Assembly: GCA_907163375.1 (NCBI GenBank)
Contig: CAJQUW010006322.1
Location: 434,001 to 498,000 of the forward strand
Origin: Prostheceraeus crozeri
Lineage: Eukaryota; Platyhelminthes; Polycladida; Euryleptidae
Direction: 5' to 3'
Length of the DNA: 64,000 bases
How positions within the stretch are numbered: the stretch's first letter is position 1; each line of letters opens with the position of its first letter. Positions 50,199 to 58,476 of this stretch are shown here, in pieces. The position numbers and the translations under genes were made by a program. The notes under the pieces are model-generated. The model saw only the letters and a program-made list of their open reading frames with translations, ran no database searches and was not told the DNA's origin.

Positions 50199-50660
50199 CT
50201 ATAAGATCTCAATCCACCGACCCACGCTCCTGCGCTCGGCCGGGTTGAGGTGTATGTCCGGTTTCAACCCACCCTCCACTTTCGTGTGGGGAGGAAACGC
50301 GGACATCTGATTCCAACGCCTGGCCCCAGAAGTCACGGTGGCGAAGCGGGCCCGCCACGCAGGGAGACGGCCCGTTGGTGCTGGTACATGGAAGATCCGC
50401 GCCTTAGGGAAAAGGCGGACAAGGTCGAGCTGCAGCCTGCGAATCTGCTGCTCTTCCGTCCCCCCCTCCACTTTGGCGGGTTCGTCCCGAAGCCGAGCAC
50501 CAGGTGCGTCACGCTCCGCGGGGACGAGACGGACGTCGCGAGAGTGTAGGCGTCGGAAAACGCCGCTCCCCCAAAGCTGTGGGTCTCAAAACCGAGTCGA
50601 GAGCTCCCGGCGACTAAAATTTGAGTCTCCCAGCAGCACCACTCGACGTTCGGGGGCTCT
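50199..50660 (-). pseudogene. SGNH/GDSL-type hydrolase domain at the Gypsy pol C-terminus
   Basis: All four SGNH blocks appear in order: VVLLGDSN (block I, nucleophile Ser), SFGGAAFSDAY (block II, Gly), LVLGFGTNP (block III, Asn) and PDIHLNP (block V, Asp and His). Between III and V lies a helix-strand pair (IRRLQLDLVRLFPKARIFHV). The GDSN and DIH parts share one frame; the block II-III stretch (about 50470-50600) is in another, so two compensating indels are present, one within a run of seven C at 50460-50466. The whole domain is about 150 residues, short but sufficient for an SGNH fold. It continues the integrase frame through a proline-rich linker, so it would be the polyprotein's last domain. 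Esterase domains are known in ORF1 of some CR1 LINEs; I do not know of one as a post-integrase domain in Gypsy. The enzymatic role is inferred. Confidence 0.75.
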
Positions 50661-51690
50661 CGCAGCGGTAGGCTGCTCCGCCGGTCGCCGCACCGAGTCA
50701 GCGAAACTGGTATTCGGGCGAAGCGCGGGAGCGGGCATACCATGGGGAGCCGGTTGCGGGAGCGGAGTGGAAGGAGGAGGCTCAGACGTCGTCGGCGCGG
50801 AATCCTCATCCTCGGCACAAGGGAAGGAGGGGAGCGGTTGCAGAAGCGCGTCAGCCGGCTCGCCAGGGACGTCCAGGAGAGGGCGTTTGGCCGGAGGCGA
50901 CTGCGCTACGTGCTGGGGGGGAGGCGAGGAACGTCCAACCTCGACCGGGCGACGCGGAGAGTTGGGCAGGGCTGCCGCCGGCGGCGCCTCGACTGCAGTT
51001 GCGGTCGCTTTCCGCTTCCCGCGGTGCCGGCGGCGACGCTTCTCACGCGCAGGCCGCGGCGGACCGTCATCCGCGTTCCTCTGTGGCGGCACAGTCGCGC
51101 CGCGGTGGCGCAACTCTTCCGCCAATGTTGCCACGCGCGTTTCCAGCATCGCCATGCGAGCGGCGAACGGCTGGAACGGGGCCACGAGGCGACGCTCCTG
51201 GAACAGGTAGTCGAGCAGAGCGTCGTAAATCGCCACCTGTACCTCCCGAGTCGGACGGGTGTGGCCGCCACCGAACCACTGCAGGAGGCGCCGCGGGGCC
51301 GCAAGGAGGGCCTCCCCGTCCCACGGCGTGCCGTCCCGCAGGGCGCGGTTCAACCGCTCGGTGACCAAGCGGACGGCGCTATGAGCCACGGTGGCCCTCT
51401 CTGTTAAATCGGTCGGCGTAGCCGGTCCGATGTACGTGCGTTGTAGTACGTAATCTGCGAGTTCTTCCATCGTCGTAGAACCTGGAACGGAAGGAGAAAC
51501 CGTACTAGACATCACCTGGAGTTCCTGACATAGTTCGATTTCCTCGTAGGCTCCGACGTCCGGCGTCTCGGCCGGCAACAGAGATGGAACCGTCTCCGCG
51601 GGTGCCGAAATCCCCTGCGACGACGGCGGAAGGCGGATGGTGGGCGGACAATACTTAAGGCGATTGGCGTGCACAATTTGCGATTTCCGC
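50661..51690 (-). CDS. Gypsy post-integrase extension: helical segment, basic tract and linker
   Basis: The 501-codon frame (52091 to 50586) continues well beyond the integrase C-terminus. After the GPY/F module it contains an acidic and Pro-rich spacer, then a probably folded helical segment (VRLVTERLNRALRDGTPWDG; PTREVQVAIYDALLDYLFQE; MLETRVATLAEELRHRG, the last with coiled-coil character). A basic tract (REKRRRRHRGKRKATATA) follows, like a nuclear localisation or RNA-binding signal, and then a Pro/Ala-rich linker leading to the SGNH blocks. I do not recognise the helical segment. It may act in targeting or assembly, but that is inference. Confidence 0.7.
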
Positions 51691-52924
51691 CGCGAATTTT
51701 GCGGACGAATTTCGTAATTGCACTCGCCAACCCGTCGCTCGACAATGAAGGGGCCGTCCCAAGGGGTGGCCAACTTACTCGATTGCCCTACGCGGATCGC
51801 CAAGTTCTGAAGCCACACTAAGTCGCCAACTTGGTAAGATACGCGACCTTGTGTTCGCGCATCATGCTGGTTTTTTTGCTTCTGGCGGGCAGACATAAGC
51901 TTTAAGTTCGCATCCTCCTGAATCCTCGCCAATCTGTCGGTGAGCCAGCTGACGTAGCTACGGGCATCGAAGGCGTTGCGAGTTACCTCGCCTAACGCAA
52001 CATCCATGGGGTAGCGCATCGTTCGCCCACACAACAGTTCGTGCGGAGTGAAACCGGTGGACTCGTGAACACTAGAGCGATAAGCCCACATGCAAAGAGG
52101 TAATAATTTGTCCCATTCATCTCTCTTGGCTTCAGCATGAGACAGTAAAAGGTTCTTTGGGAGCGATTCAGTCTTTCGACCGCTCCATTCCCCTGCGGAT
52201 GATAGGGAGAGCTGCGCTTCTTTTCGATTCCTAGGCGTAAACAGAGCTCTCTCATCAACCGCGAGTCGAACTCTGAACCCTGATCAGACAAAATTTCCAG
52301 TGGCACTCCGAATCTCGAGAACCAGTGCTGCACGATGGCCTCTGCCACCGTTGAGGCCGTGTGGTTCGTCAGAGGAACGGATTCGGCCCACTTCGAAAAA
52401 TTGTCAATCATCGTCAGAATGAATTTATTACCCGCTTTGGTAGGGGGAAGGGGGCCCACGATATCCATGCTAAGCCTTTCGAAGGGTGATCCGGCTTCGA
52501 TTGGAATCAAGGGTGCTCGGGGTTGGGGAACGACGCCTTTGAAGCTGGCGCATCTTCCACAGTCCGCGATCCAACGGTTCACTGAACTGGCCATTCCAGC
52601 CCACCAAAAACGCTCTGAGAGCTTCTGAAGGGTGTTGGCCCGGCCCAGGTGCCCTGACATAGGGCCATCGTGGAAATGGCGGAGTGCATGATCCTGCCAG
52701 GACGGAGGGAGGATCAGCTGAGAGCAGCCGTCTTCTGCACGTCTATATAAAAGGTCGTCCTCCATCTCCAAGCGATCCCATTGTTTCGCTATCTCTCGGA
52801 TTTCCTTCGTTGCTCGTCGTAGTTCGGCAGCAGTAGGAGGCTCCCTACGTTGCTCTAACCATGACCTAACTCTGGCTATGGCCGGGTCGTGGAGCTGCGC
52901 CGAGACCAGGTCCGCTCGGCCCAT
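51691..52924 (-). pseudogene. Gypsy integrase (one frameshift)
   Basis: The N-terminal zinc domain has HFHDGPMSGH and CGRCASFK (HHCC). The catalytic core has LSMDIVGPLPP (Asp), LEILSDQGSEFDS (Asp) and YHPQGNGAVERLNRS (Glu). A one-base indel near 52150 shifts the frame just after ERLNRS; the next frame continues MWAYRSSVHESTGFTPHELL, then the C-terminal GPY/F module (WDGPFIVERRVGECNYEI). Downstream comes the long extension. The enzyme would insert element cDNA into host chromosomes. No chromodomain follows the GPY/F module. Confidence 0.9.
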
Positions 52925-53470
52925 CCAGGGGACAGCATCACCGCCGCGGCGGACTCAACGGGTTGACCAGGCTCTCCGGTATCGCCACAAGTGGGACAGT
53001 TGCCGTGTCGACGACGAGGCATGCGCGATAGGGCGTCTGCGTTCGTGTGTCGCTTACCCGGACGGTACTCCACTTCGAAGACGTACTCCTGTAACCGCTG
53101 CAGCCAACGCGCCGTCTGCCCTGACGGTTCCTTCCAGCTCTGCAGCCATGTAAGAGCATTGTGGTCTGTACGCAAAATGAACTCTTTACCGAGGAGGTAA
53201 GGACGGAACTCTTCGATGAAGTGAACCATGGCGAGCATTTCCCGACGAGTCGCACAATAGCTCCGTTCAGGCTTCGTCAAGCATCGACTGCCATAAGCTA
53301 TGACCCGCTCTCTGCCATCCGAGTCCTTCTGTGCTAGCACTCCTCCAATAGCAACGTCAGATGCATCCGTGTCCAAGATGAACGCCGGTGCCATCGCGTC
53401 GAAATTTGGCAGTGCTAGTATCGGTGAGGACACCAAGGCGGACTTTAGGGCAGCGAAAGCCGTGTCACAA
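52876..53470 (-). pseudogene. Gypsy RNase H
   Basis: FILDTDASDVAIGGVLAQ, FILRTDHNALTWL and RHTNADALSR are the RNase H acidic motifs of Ty3/Gypsy elements. A one-base deletion near 53470 separates this frame from RT, and another single-base indel near 52920 separates it from integrase. It would degrade the RNA strand of the RNA:DNA hybrid. Confidence 0.92.
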
Positions 53471-55199
53471 GCTCAGTCCAGTCGAACGGTACATTTTTGC
53501 CCGTCAGGCGGTGGAGAGGGCTAGCTATGTCAGCGAAATTCTTGACAAACCGGCGATAGTACGTCGCCAGGCCCAAGAAGCTGCGGAGTTCTTTCACATC
53601 CTTAGGTGCTGGCCAATTCCTCACCTTATCCACTTTAGACGGATCTGTGTGGATGCCGCTTTCTGAGATCACGTGGCCCAGATAATGAACCTCGCTGCGG
53701 AACCAATGGCATTTCTCATGATTCAACATGAGTCCTGCTTGACTCATACGCTCGAGGACATCTCGTAGGTGCACAACATGTTCATCGAAGGAGCGGCTAA
53801 ACACAATGATGTCGTCCAAGTAGACGAGGCAGCTGTTCCAGGTCAGACCGGCCAACACCGTATTCATCAGGCGTTGGAAGGTCCCCGGGGAATTGCACAA
53901 CCCGAAAGGCATTACATTGAACTCGAACAAACCCCTCTGAGTAGCAAAAGCTGTATTTTCCCGGCTATGTTCTTCCATCTCGATCTGCCAATATCCCGAT
54001 TTCAAATCGAGGACCGTGAACCAAGATGCCCCGGCCAGGCAATCGAGAGATTCCGTGATATTTGGTAGAGGATAAGCGTCCTTAGTCGTTTTCGCGTTCA
54101 CGGCCCTATAGTCGACGCAGAACCGCGACGAGCCATCCTTCTTGGTGACGAGTACGATAGGACTACTCCAATCACTGTGGCTGGGTCGAATTATCCCCTC
54201 TTCCTGCATCTCGGAGACGGCGTTGTCCACCACAGGGTATTTATGTGGAGGCACACGGCGTGCCCGCTGTTTCACAGGCGTATTGCTACCGACGTCGATG
54301 CGATGCTTGACCAAGGTCGTACGGCCCAAGGGCTGCCCAGGACGCATAAAAACCCCCGCATATCCATCTATCAGCTCCTGAGCTCGAGCGCGTTTGTCCC
54401 CCACCAAATGAGTAAGGTCAAACTGCGGTTCTTCGCCAGCTCGCCTATCAGACGGGTCACTCACCTTGTCTATGTGGTCCACTGGAACGAAATCCGCCAG
54501 GTGGGACCGAGCCGGCAAGATCACTCGCTGGTCAGAGGGATTGATCACGCTGATCGGGACGGCTGAGTTCTTGGGGACTACTACCGAATGTGGTAGCAGC
54601 AACCCTCTACGATCCAGCTTATCGGTGCATGGCGATACCAGACCGACTACGCCCTCGTTGATCGTGCCTTTGTCCCGCACGCAGACAGAGACATGATTGA
54701 TCGATCTCGGTTCCAGCGTTCTGGTCTCCGTCAGCAAAATACGTGAGGGTCTGGGTGGGATGGGACGATGTCTCAACGGTGTGGAGATTTCCCCACCTAG
54801 CAGTGTCAGTTCCCCCAGGTCGCAATCTACGTTCGCTCCGTAGGTGTGCAGGAAGTTGTTGCCAAGGATACAATCCTGTGACATGTGACTCACATGGACA
54901 AAACAGTGCGTAAACGGTTCGCATCCTATAGAGATTGTGACACTTACTATTCCCAGTACCTTCAGGATATTGCCGCTCACGGATAGCAGCTTACTGGCTA
55001 TCCCTGGAGCGAGCTTTTGAATATGGTTGCTGTCGAATTTAGCGAGGCACCTCGAACTGAGCAGAGAGCGATCCGCTCCCGTGTCTACCAAGGCGATCAT
55101 CTCGCCGCCACAGAACGTTGCCGAGATCAGGTTAGCGGCTTTTTGATTTGGGGAGATGCGACTGCCAACACGCGTGGCATCTCCCCTTACCAGTTTAAA
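53445..55199 (-). CDS. Gypsy protease and reverse transcriptase (pol 5' part)
   Basis: The pol frame enters by -1 shift at 55193-55199. The aspartic protease has ALVDTGADRSLLS just after 55100 and ILGNNFLHTYGANVD as its second strand pair. RT follows: VKQRARRVPP, RFCVDYRAVNAKT, FTVLDLKSGYWQI (first Asp), FGLCNSPGTFQRLMN and LVYLDDIIVFS (YLDD catalytic box), ending in the connection (RSFLGLATYYRRFVKNFADI). The frame stops at 53445 because of a single-base deletion near 53470, so the RT itself is uninterrupted. Protease matures the polyprotein; RT copies the element RNA. Confidence 0.93.
   Translation of the reverse strand, partial: FKLVRGDATRVGSRISPNQKAANLISATFCGGEMIALVDTGADRSLLSSRCLAKFDSNHIQKLAPGIASKLLSVSGNILKVLGIVSVTISIGCEPFTHCFVHVSHMSQDCILGNNFLHTYGANVDCDLGELTLLGGEISTPLRHRPIPPRPSRILLTETRTLEPRSINHVSVCVRDKGTINEGVVGLVSPCTDKLDRRGLLLPHSVVVPKNSAVPISVINPSDQRVILPARSHLADFVPVDHIDKVSDPSDRRAGEEPQFDLTHLVGDKRARAQELIDGYAGVFMRPGQPLGRTTLVKHRIDVGSNTPVKQRARRVPPHKYPVVDNAVSEMQEEGIIRPSHSDWSSPIVLVTKKDGSSRFCVDYRAVNAKTTKDAYPLPNITESLDCLAGASWFTVLDLKSGYWQIEMEEHSRENTAFATQRGLFEFNVMPFGLCNSPGTFQRLMNTVLAGLTWNSCLVYLDDIIVFSRSFDEHVVHLRDVLERMSQAGLMLNHEKCHWFRSEVHYLGHVISESGIHTDPSKVDKVRNWPAPKDVKELRSFLGLATYYRRFVKNFADIASPLHRLTGKNVPFDWTELVTRLSLP
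55150..55199 (-). promoter_or_regulatory. gag-pol -1 programmed frameshift signal
   Basis: On the coding strand the gag frame reads TAT-TTA-AAC-TGG-TAA. T-TTA-AAC (55193-55199) is a canonical X-XXY-YYZ slippery heptamer. After a 6-nt spacer a perfect 10-bp stem follows: GGGGAGATGC (55186-55177) pairs with GCATCTCCCC (55159-55150) around a 17-nt loop, which may add a pseudoknot. Slipping back one base here reads into the pol frame two codons before the gag stop. Confidence 0.9.
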
Positions 55200-56425
55200 T
55201 ACTCGCTTTCGGAACCGTCAGAAATCTCCGCTGGCGTTTGCGCGCGTCCCCCACGCCGGCGCCGTCTACGTCTACGACTGGTTTTTCCAGTCTTGGACTC
55301 GGCGTCCTCGTCAGGGATGAGCACCGCCTGCGTGAAACTGACTCTCCTAGAGTTTTCCTTCGAGCCTCTGGGATGAGGAGATGGCTGTCTGTCTCTCCAG
55401 CTTCTGGCCGTCGCACCGGGGGACCGGTCTCCGCTCCGAGGGCGATAATCTGGGCGGGAGTCTGACCTCCCTTTCCGGCCTCTCCGAACGGATGCCTCGT
55501 CCACAACCCGGTACTCGGCATGAGTGCGAGAGTCGGAACTCCCATTTCGCATTTCCCGACGTCGGCTAACAATCTGACGTTGGCTGTTCGGTTGCGGAAA
55601 GTTGCGCGGGTAAAACGACGTCGAAGTGTTCAACGCCTTCACCTTGCGATGGACGTCGGCTGTGGACTTCGGCGGTTTTTCCCGGAACTTCCTCCGCAGC
55701 TCCAGTGACCGGAGTCCACCGATCAGGCAATCCAACAGGACCTCCTGTCGTAGGTCGGACCAACGGTCGTCGGGGAACGCCATCACCGTCAGTTCCCTCA
55801 AGGCGTTTTCGAAAGCTTGAGATGACTCTTCGTCTTTCTGGCGCCGAGAGAACAGGCGTTGCCTAGCCTCATACGGGAGCATAGCCGGCTCGTATTCATC
55901 GCGTAAAGCGGACACGAGTCGTCTGTAGCTCGACCGTATTTCTGTGGGAAGCCCATCGGCGAAACTGAACGGCTTGTCTCCCAACTTTTGGAGAAGCCAC
56001 CTGCGTTTCTCTGAACGGCTCAGTGATTCGGCGGTGCTTCCGAATCGCTTGAACCAACACCGGAAATCGTGACCGTTGAACGAAGGCAACTCCTTCATGG
56101 ACGGTCGACAACTTCGACGCGGTTCGTCCCTGGCACTGTCAGACAGCTCGGCTACGTGCCGGCGTGACCGCGAACCCGACCGCCTACGAGCGTGCCGCTC
56201 AGCAGCAGCGCGAGACGGTGTTGTTCGGCTCGTCTCGTGGGACCGGCATCGATGAGAGAGCAATTCCGCGTCTCTAGCGGCAGCGTCAAGCAAGGACGGA
56301 TCGATGAGACCCATGTCGCTTGCGTCGCTGTCGCTCGACTCATGAGGAGAGGTCTCACTCGAGCTCTCGGACAGCTGCAGGTTTTTTTTTGAACGCGTCA
56401 AATACCCGTGTTTGGCGCTACTCAT
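55187..56425 (-). CDS. Gypsy gag, 412 codons
   Basis: The structural protein begins MSSAKHGYLTRSKKN, with a Ser/acidic N-terminus and an Arg-rich stretch (ERHARRRSGSRSRRHVAEL). The capsid-like core starts around SFNGHDFRCWFKRFGSTAES (residues about 117-136) and runs through DEESSQAFENALRELTVMAF, similar to the retrotransposon gag fold. There is no CCHC zinc knuckle; nucleic-acid binding is probably through basic segments, including eight consecutive Arg at about 384-391. The frame is intact and ends at a TAA inside the frameshift signal. The upstream leader (56426-56701) holds the PBS and a TTTA-repeat. Confidence 0.85.
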   Translation of the reverse strand: MSSAKHGYLTRSKKNLQLSESSSETSPHESSDSDASDMGLIDPSLLDAAARDAELLSHRCRSHETSRTTPSRAAAERHARRRSGSRSRRHVAELSDSARDEPRRSCRPSMKELPSFNGHDFRCWFKRFGSTAESLSRSEKRRWLLQKLGDKPFSFADGLPTEIRSSYRRLVSALRDEYEPAMLPYEARQRLFSRRQKDEESSQAFENALRELTVMAFPDDRWSDLRQEVLLDCLIGGLRSLELRRKFREKPPKSTADVHRKVKALNTSTSFYPRNFPQPNSQRQIVSRRREMRNGSSDSRTHAEYRVVDEASVRRGRKGRSDSRPDYRPRSGDRSPGATARSWRDRQPSPHPRGSKENSRRVSFTQAVLIPDEDAESKTGKTSRRRRRRRRGGRAQTPAEISDGSESEYLNW

Positions 56426-56681
56426 GCTGTTCTCAATTTTAGTAAGTTAAATAGACTTACCACGTGGTATTAACTGATAGATATATCCTATACTGAAGGG
56501 AAAAAAAGTCAGAAATTAAGTTATGATCACTAGGATATGTAGAATTTTATTAAATATGAAACTAATAAAATCTGAGCGGATGGTGCTCGTTAAGACTAGG
56601 AAACTTAATAAAAATGGCTATCAACTAACTTGGCGTTTACTGATTTATTTATTTATTTATTTATTTTGTATGGATTCGTAA

Positions 56682-56701
56682 CTTCACAACGCTGCCACCA
56701 C
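56682..56701 (-). other. Gypsy primer-binding site
   Basis: One base after the LTR end (GTTACA) the coding strand reads TGGTGGCAGCG. This is complementary to a tRNA 3' end CGCTGCCACCA, as in animal tRNA-Leu. Complementarity beyond about 11 bases is weak. Confidence 0.7.
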
Positions 56702-56801
56702 TGTAACAGTTCCGGAACACGGAGAACACTCACGAGACTTGGTTGGGCTTAACGGGACCGAACACCAAGTAGGATCTGCAACATAAGAAAGATCAGTTAA
56801 T
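56702..56801 (-). repeat. Gypsy 5' LTR, truncated
   Basis: These 100 bp are identical to 49705-49804. The remaining 117 bp of the LTR (the U3 side, with the TATA-like box) are absent, and unrelated DNA starts at GGGTGAATATC. The copy has therefore lost its own promoter. Confidence 0.9.
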
Positions 56802-57810
56802 GGGTGAATATCAATAAGCGAGTGCATTTGCTGCAAATTTTTATCGAAAATTAGAAGTTTTCGAAAAGTGCTAATTTTTGTGGATCATCGAAATCATGTC
56901 TTGAGTGACAGATACATGACATTTTTAGAACTCAATTGCATGTCTGGATTCTATATCTAATGGTTTAAAATATGTGAATTACCTGCTGGACTAATTTACG
57001 TTACTACTCTGTTTGATCTTTCTTAATCATTATTCAAATGTTAATTGCGGCTTTTAAACGCAAGGTTGAAAGAGTTTCTAGTTTATTTAACCCATAGGAC
57101 GTGTGTTTATCGATGTATTAGATTGCGTCTATCACGGAGCCATGTTTTGCCTAATTTACGTTAACCTTCTCTTACCCTAGCAGAGTTGGCTTATAGATTT
57201 AAGTACATTTCCAGCAGTTCATTCCATAATCAAAAAATCATGCTTGAAATACAAATTTAATGGAGAACATGTTGCGAAATACACTATGCAAATACGCATA
57301 AATGTTTTTGCATGCAAGTCCAGAATTATCTGTTTATAAGCACAGCAGTCGAATAATTTGGGCGCGATGCTTCCGGTGGATTCTGACTTTTGTTTTGTTC
57401 TCAGTCTCCTCCATCCATCTTTGTGGGAGCTCAAAAAGATGGGCTTCTTTTGGTACAAGTGCCGTCTAAAAAATGAAAAGTCATTTCAAATAAAGCAATT
57501 GGCGATGATTTTGCTAATGATTTGCGTGAGTATAGGCCTACTTCAGTATATGGATAACCTGGATACTCTACAAAGATGCTTTGATAGGAATTTACACACT
57601 TGTCGTACGTCTGCATAATACAATACAATCAAATAATTATCAGTCTATCTCACTAACAAATAAATAAGCAATAGGGCCTATGTTGCATTTTAGTTGATTC
57701 ACTGTTTGATTGATTAAATAAACAGCCAAAAAATTAGACATTCTACTCATTAGTGTAAATTACTCTTTTTAGAGAAAGTTACTCTTCTTCTTCAGCAGAA
57801 TTCAACTTAC
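56802..57810. other. AT-rich DNA, probably an intron
   Basis: No gene seen. On the minus strand it follows the GTAAGT donor at 57810, so at least its right part is likely intronic to the disrupted gene. Downstream exons were not recognised. Confidence 0.4.
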
Positions 57811-57861
57811 CTTTTCTGAGATCAATGAGTATTCTTCATCTTTGTTTATGTTGTCATAGTA
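57811..57861 (-). CDS. Distal end of the disrupted exon, up to its donor site
   Basis: After the Transib, the minus strand resumes with the TSD copy (TACTA) and an open frame giving YYDNINKDEEYSLISEK before AAG/GTAAGT, a strong splice donor. With the transposon and one TACTA removed, this frame continues directly from the 61440-62849 coding region. That continuity is the best evidence that the two pieces are one exon. Confidence 0.75.
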
Positions 57862-58476
57862 CACAGTGGGGCATGACCAAAAATGACTTTTGTCAAAACT
57901 TTGTTCTCTTTATATATTCTGAAACTAGATATCGAGGAGAATCCGATACTTTTTATTGCAAGTCAATATCTTCTTTCGTTAAAAAGCTATGAGCATCTGA
58001 AGTCTATGAAAAAAAATTTTCTCAATCGTAGTTCTCCATCGGATACTGTATCAGAAATATAGTCTAATTCCATCAATGTTTGAACGCCTTTATTCAGCGG
58101 AATAAAGAATTAAGAACGATAAATGCACATTACTATGCTGAAATATAAGTATGTTAGAGTACTAAAACGGTTAAGTATGCTCATCTTACCCTTTTCAGCA
58201 ATGCTGACGACCAAAAGAAGTCAACAGCTTTAGATTAAATGATCAAACATGGTTTTCAGTGTGTTTAGAAAAGATTCTTAACTGTTGATAACGAAATATT
58301 TTTTGACCGCAATTGACCGCTATGGACACTTGTTTTATGTGAAAGTATTGTATCTTCCCTACATAATATCAAAAATTTGTCTCGCGATACCTGGGGATAA
58401 CGCATGTATCGCTATATAGATAACTGCATGACAATTCGTCAAAGCACATAGGCCTAGTGACAAAATTTTCTATTTA

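Larger units (their letters stand above)
49705..56801 (-). mobile_element. Gypsy (Ty3)-type LTR retrotransposon with a post-integrase SGNH domain
   Basis: The minus-strand order is 5' LTR remnant, PBS, gag, protease, RT, RNase H, integrase, long C-terminal extension, PPT, 3' LTR. RNase H preceding integrase makes it Gypsy/Ty3. It is conspicuously GC-rich against the AT-rich flanks, which marks it as a foreign insertion. The LTRs are identical over the 100 bp both retain, so insertion or the last gene conversion was recent, yet pol carries several single-base frameshifts. No target duplication can be read because the outer part of the 5' LTR is missing. Confidence 0.93.

Noticed and set aside
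50338-51407. Long plus-strand ORFs opposite the Gypsy pol C-terminus (up to 290 codons).
   Set aside because: They are Arg/Gly/Ser-rich shadows created by the high GC content of the minus-strand coding sequence and have no motif.
49690-56815. Similarity of the two Gypsy flanks (GGGTAATTATCATAA versus GGGTGAATATCAATA) as a target duplication.
   Set aside because: Gypsy duplications are about 4-6 bp, the flanks match imperfectly, and the 5' LTR end is missing, so the resemblance is probably chance.
57862-57900. A complete RSS (heptamer-spacer-nonamer) at the Transib ends.
   Set aside because: Only the heptamer matches. No ACAAAAACC-like nonamer occurs at 12 or 23 bp in either end.
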